From contig JAAYPU010000331.1 in the NCBI GenBank assembly GCA_012519645.1, forward strand, positions 1 to 7,119: DNA of 7,119 bases, read 5' to 3'. Made by a program: the position numbers and the translations under genes. The notes beneath the pieces were generated by a model. The model did no database searches. It was not told the origin of the DNA and was given only the letters and a program-made list of their open reading frames with translations. Positions 7,046 through 7,119 of the stretch are shown here, piece by piece (positions within the stretch are counted from its first letter, which is position 1; the number at the start of each line of letters is the position of its first letter). The stretch comes from Clostridiales bacterium (GTDB lineage Bacteria; Bacillota; Clostridia; Peptostreptococcales; JAAYPU01).

Positions 7046-7051
7046 TATAAT
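7046..7051 (+). promoter_or_regulatory. Possible -10 box (TATAAT) for the downstream gene
   Basis: A perfect TATAAT lies 57 bases before the ATG at 7109, downstream of the terminator. Its -35 would fall inside heptamer array C (near 7023-7028), where no good TTGACA match is seen. An alternative is TTGTCG (7060-7065) with TAACAT (7084-7089), spacer 18, which would overlap the palindrome at 7077-7090. Confidence 0.3.
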
Positions 7052-7076
7052 TAAATGCTTTGTCGCAGACACTAAA

Positions 7077-7090
7077 AATGTTCTAACATT
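7077..7090. promoter_or_regulatory. 14-base palindrome, possible operator
   Basis: AATGTT and AACATT are exact inverted repeats separated by two bases (CT). The element ends 18 bases before the next start codon, a place where a repressor could act. A shorter inverted repeat, TGTC-GCA-GACA at 7061-7071, lies just upstream. I do not recognise either as the site of a known regulator. They could also belong to the end of a mobile element. Confidence 0.3.
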
Positions 7091-7108
7091 GATAAGAGGT
7101 GACTTGAA

Positions 7109-7119
7109 ATGACAAATCA
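7109..7119 (+). CDS. Start of an unidentified gene, cut by the window end
   Basis: ATG at 7109 is preceded by AGAGGTGA (7095-7102) at a 6-base distance, a good ribosome binding site. Only Met-Thr-Asn and part of a fourth codon (CA-) are visible, so nothing can be said about the product. The gene lies after the operon terminator and has its own promoter-like boxes, so it is probably a separate transcription unit. Confidence 0.6.

Overview
The window is AT-rich DNA with strong AGGAGG-type ribosome binding sites, a TTG start, tight gene spacing, and single-membrane-type surface proteins with N-terminal anchors. This fits a low-GC Firmicute, most likely a member of the Clostridia; that assignment is inferred from style and gene families, not from a marker gene.

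Layout. Bases 1-250 are a very AT-rich leader with -10-like boxes and no convincing gene. Bases 251-6849 hold three genes on the + strand that look like one operon: (1) a 1651-residue membrane-anchored alpha-2-macroglobulin (A2M)-like protein; (2) a 300-residue MEMO family protein (AmmeMemoRadiSam system protein B type) joined to gene 1 by a 4-base ATGA stop/start overlap; (3) a 243-residue right-handed parallel beta-helix protein starting 12 bases after gene 2. A strong intrinsic terminator (about 6870-6909) follows. Bases 6844-7032 are a non-coding block of phased 7-base repeats in both orientations, with the terminator and a small hairpin region inside it. A new + strand gene begins at 7109 and runs off the window.

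How they may work together. Each of the three proteins begins with a short basic stretch and one hydrophobic segment, so all three are predicted to act outside the membrane while tethered to it. The A2M-like protein has no thioester cysteine at the expected place, so it cannot use the classical covalent protease trap and is more likely a conformational or structural surface protein. The MEMO protein keeps the histidines of its fold but lacks the C-terminal cysteine of the family's metal site. The grouping suggests an envelope-associated function, which I cannot name from sequence alone. The most unusual points are this gene combination, the secreted-type MEMO protein, the degenerate thioester site, and the heptamer repeat block whose first unit supplies the stop codon of gene 3.
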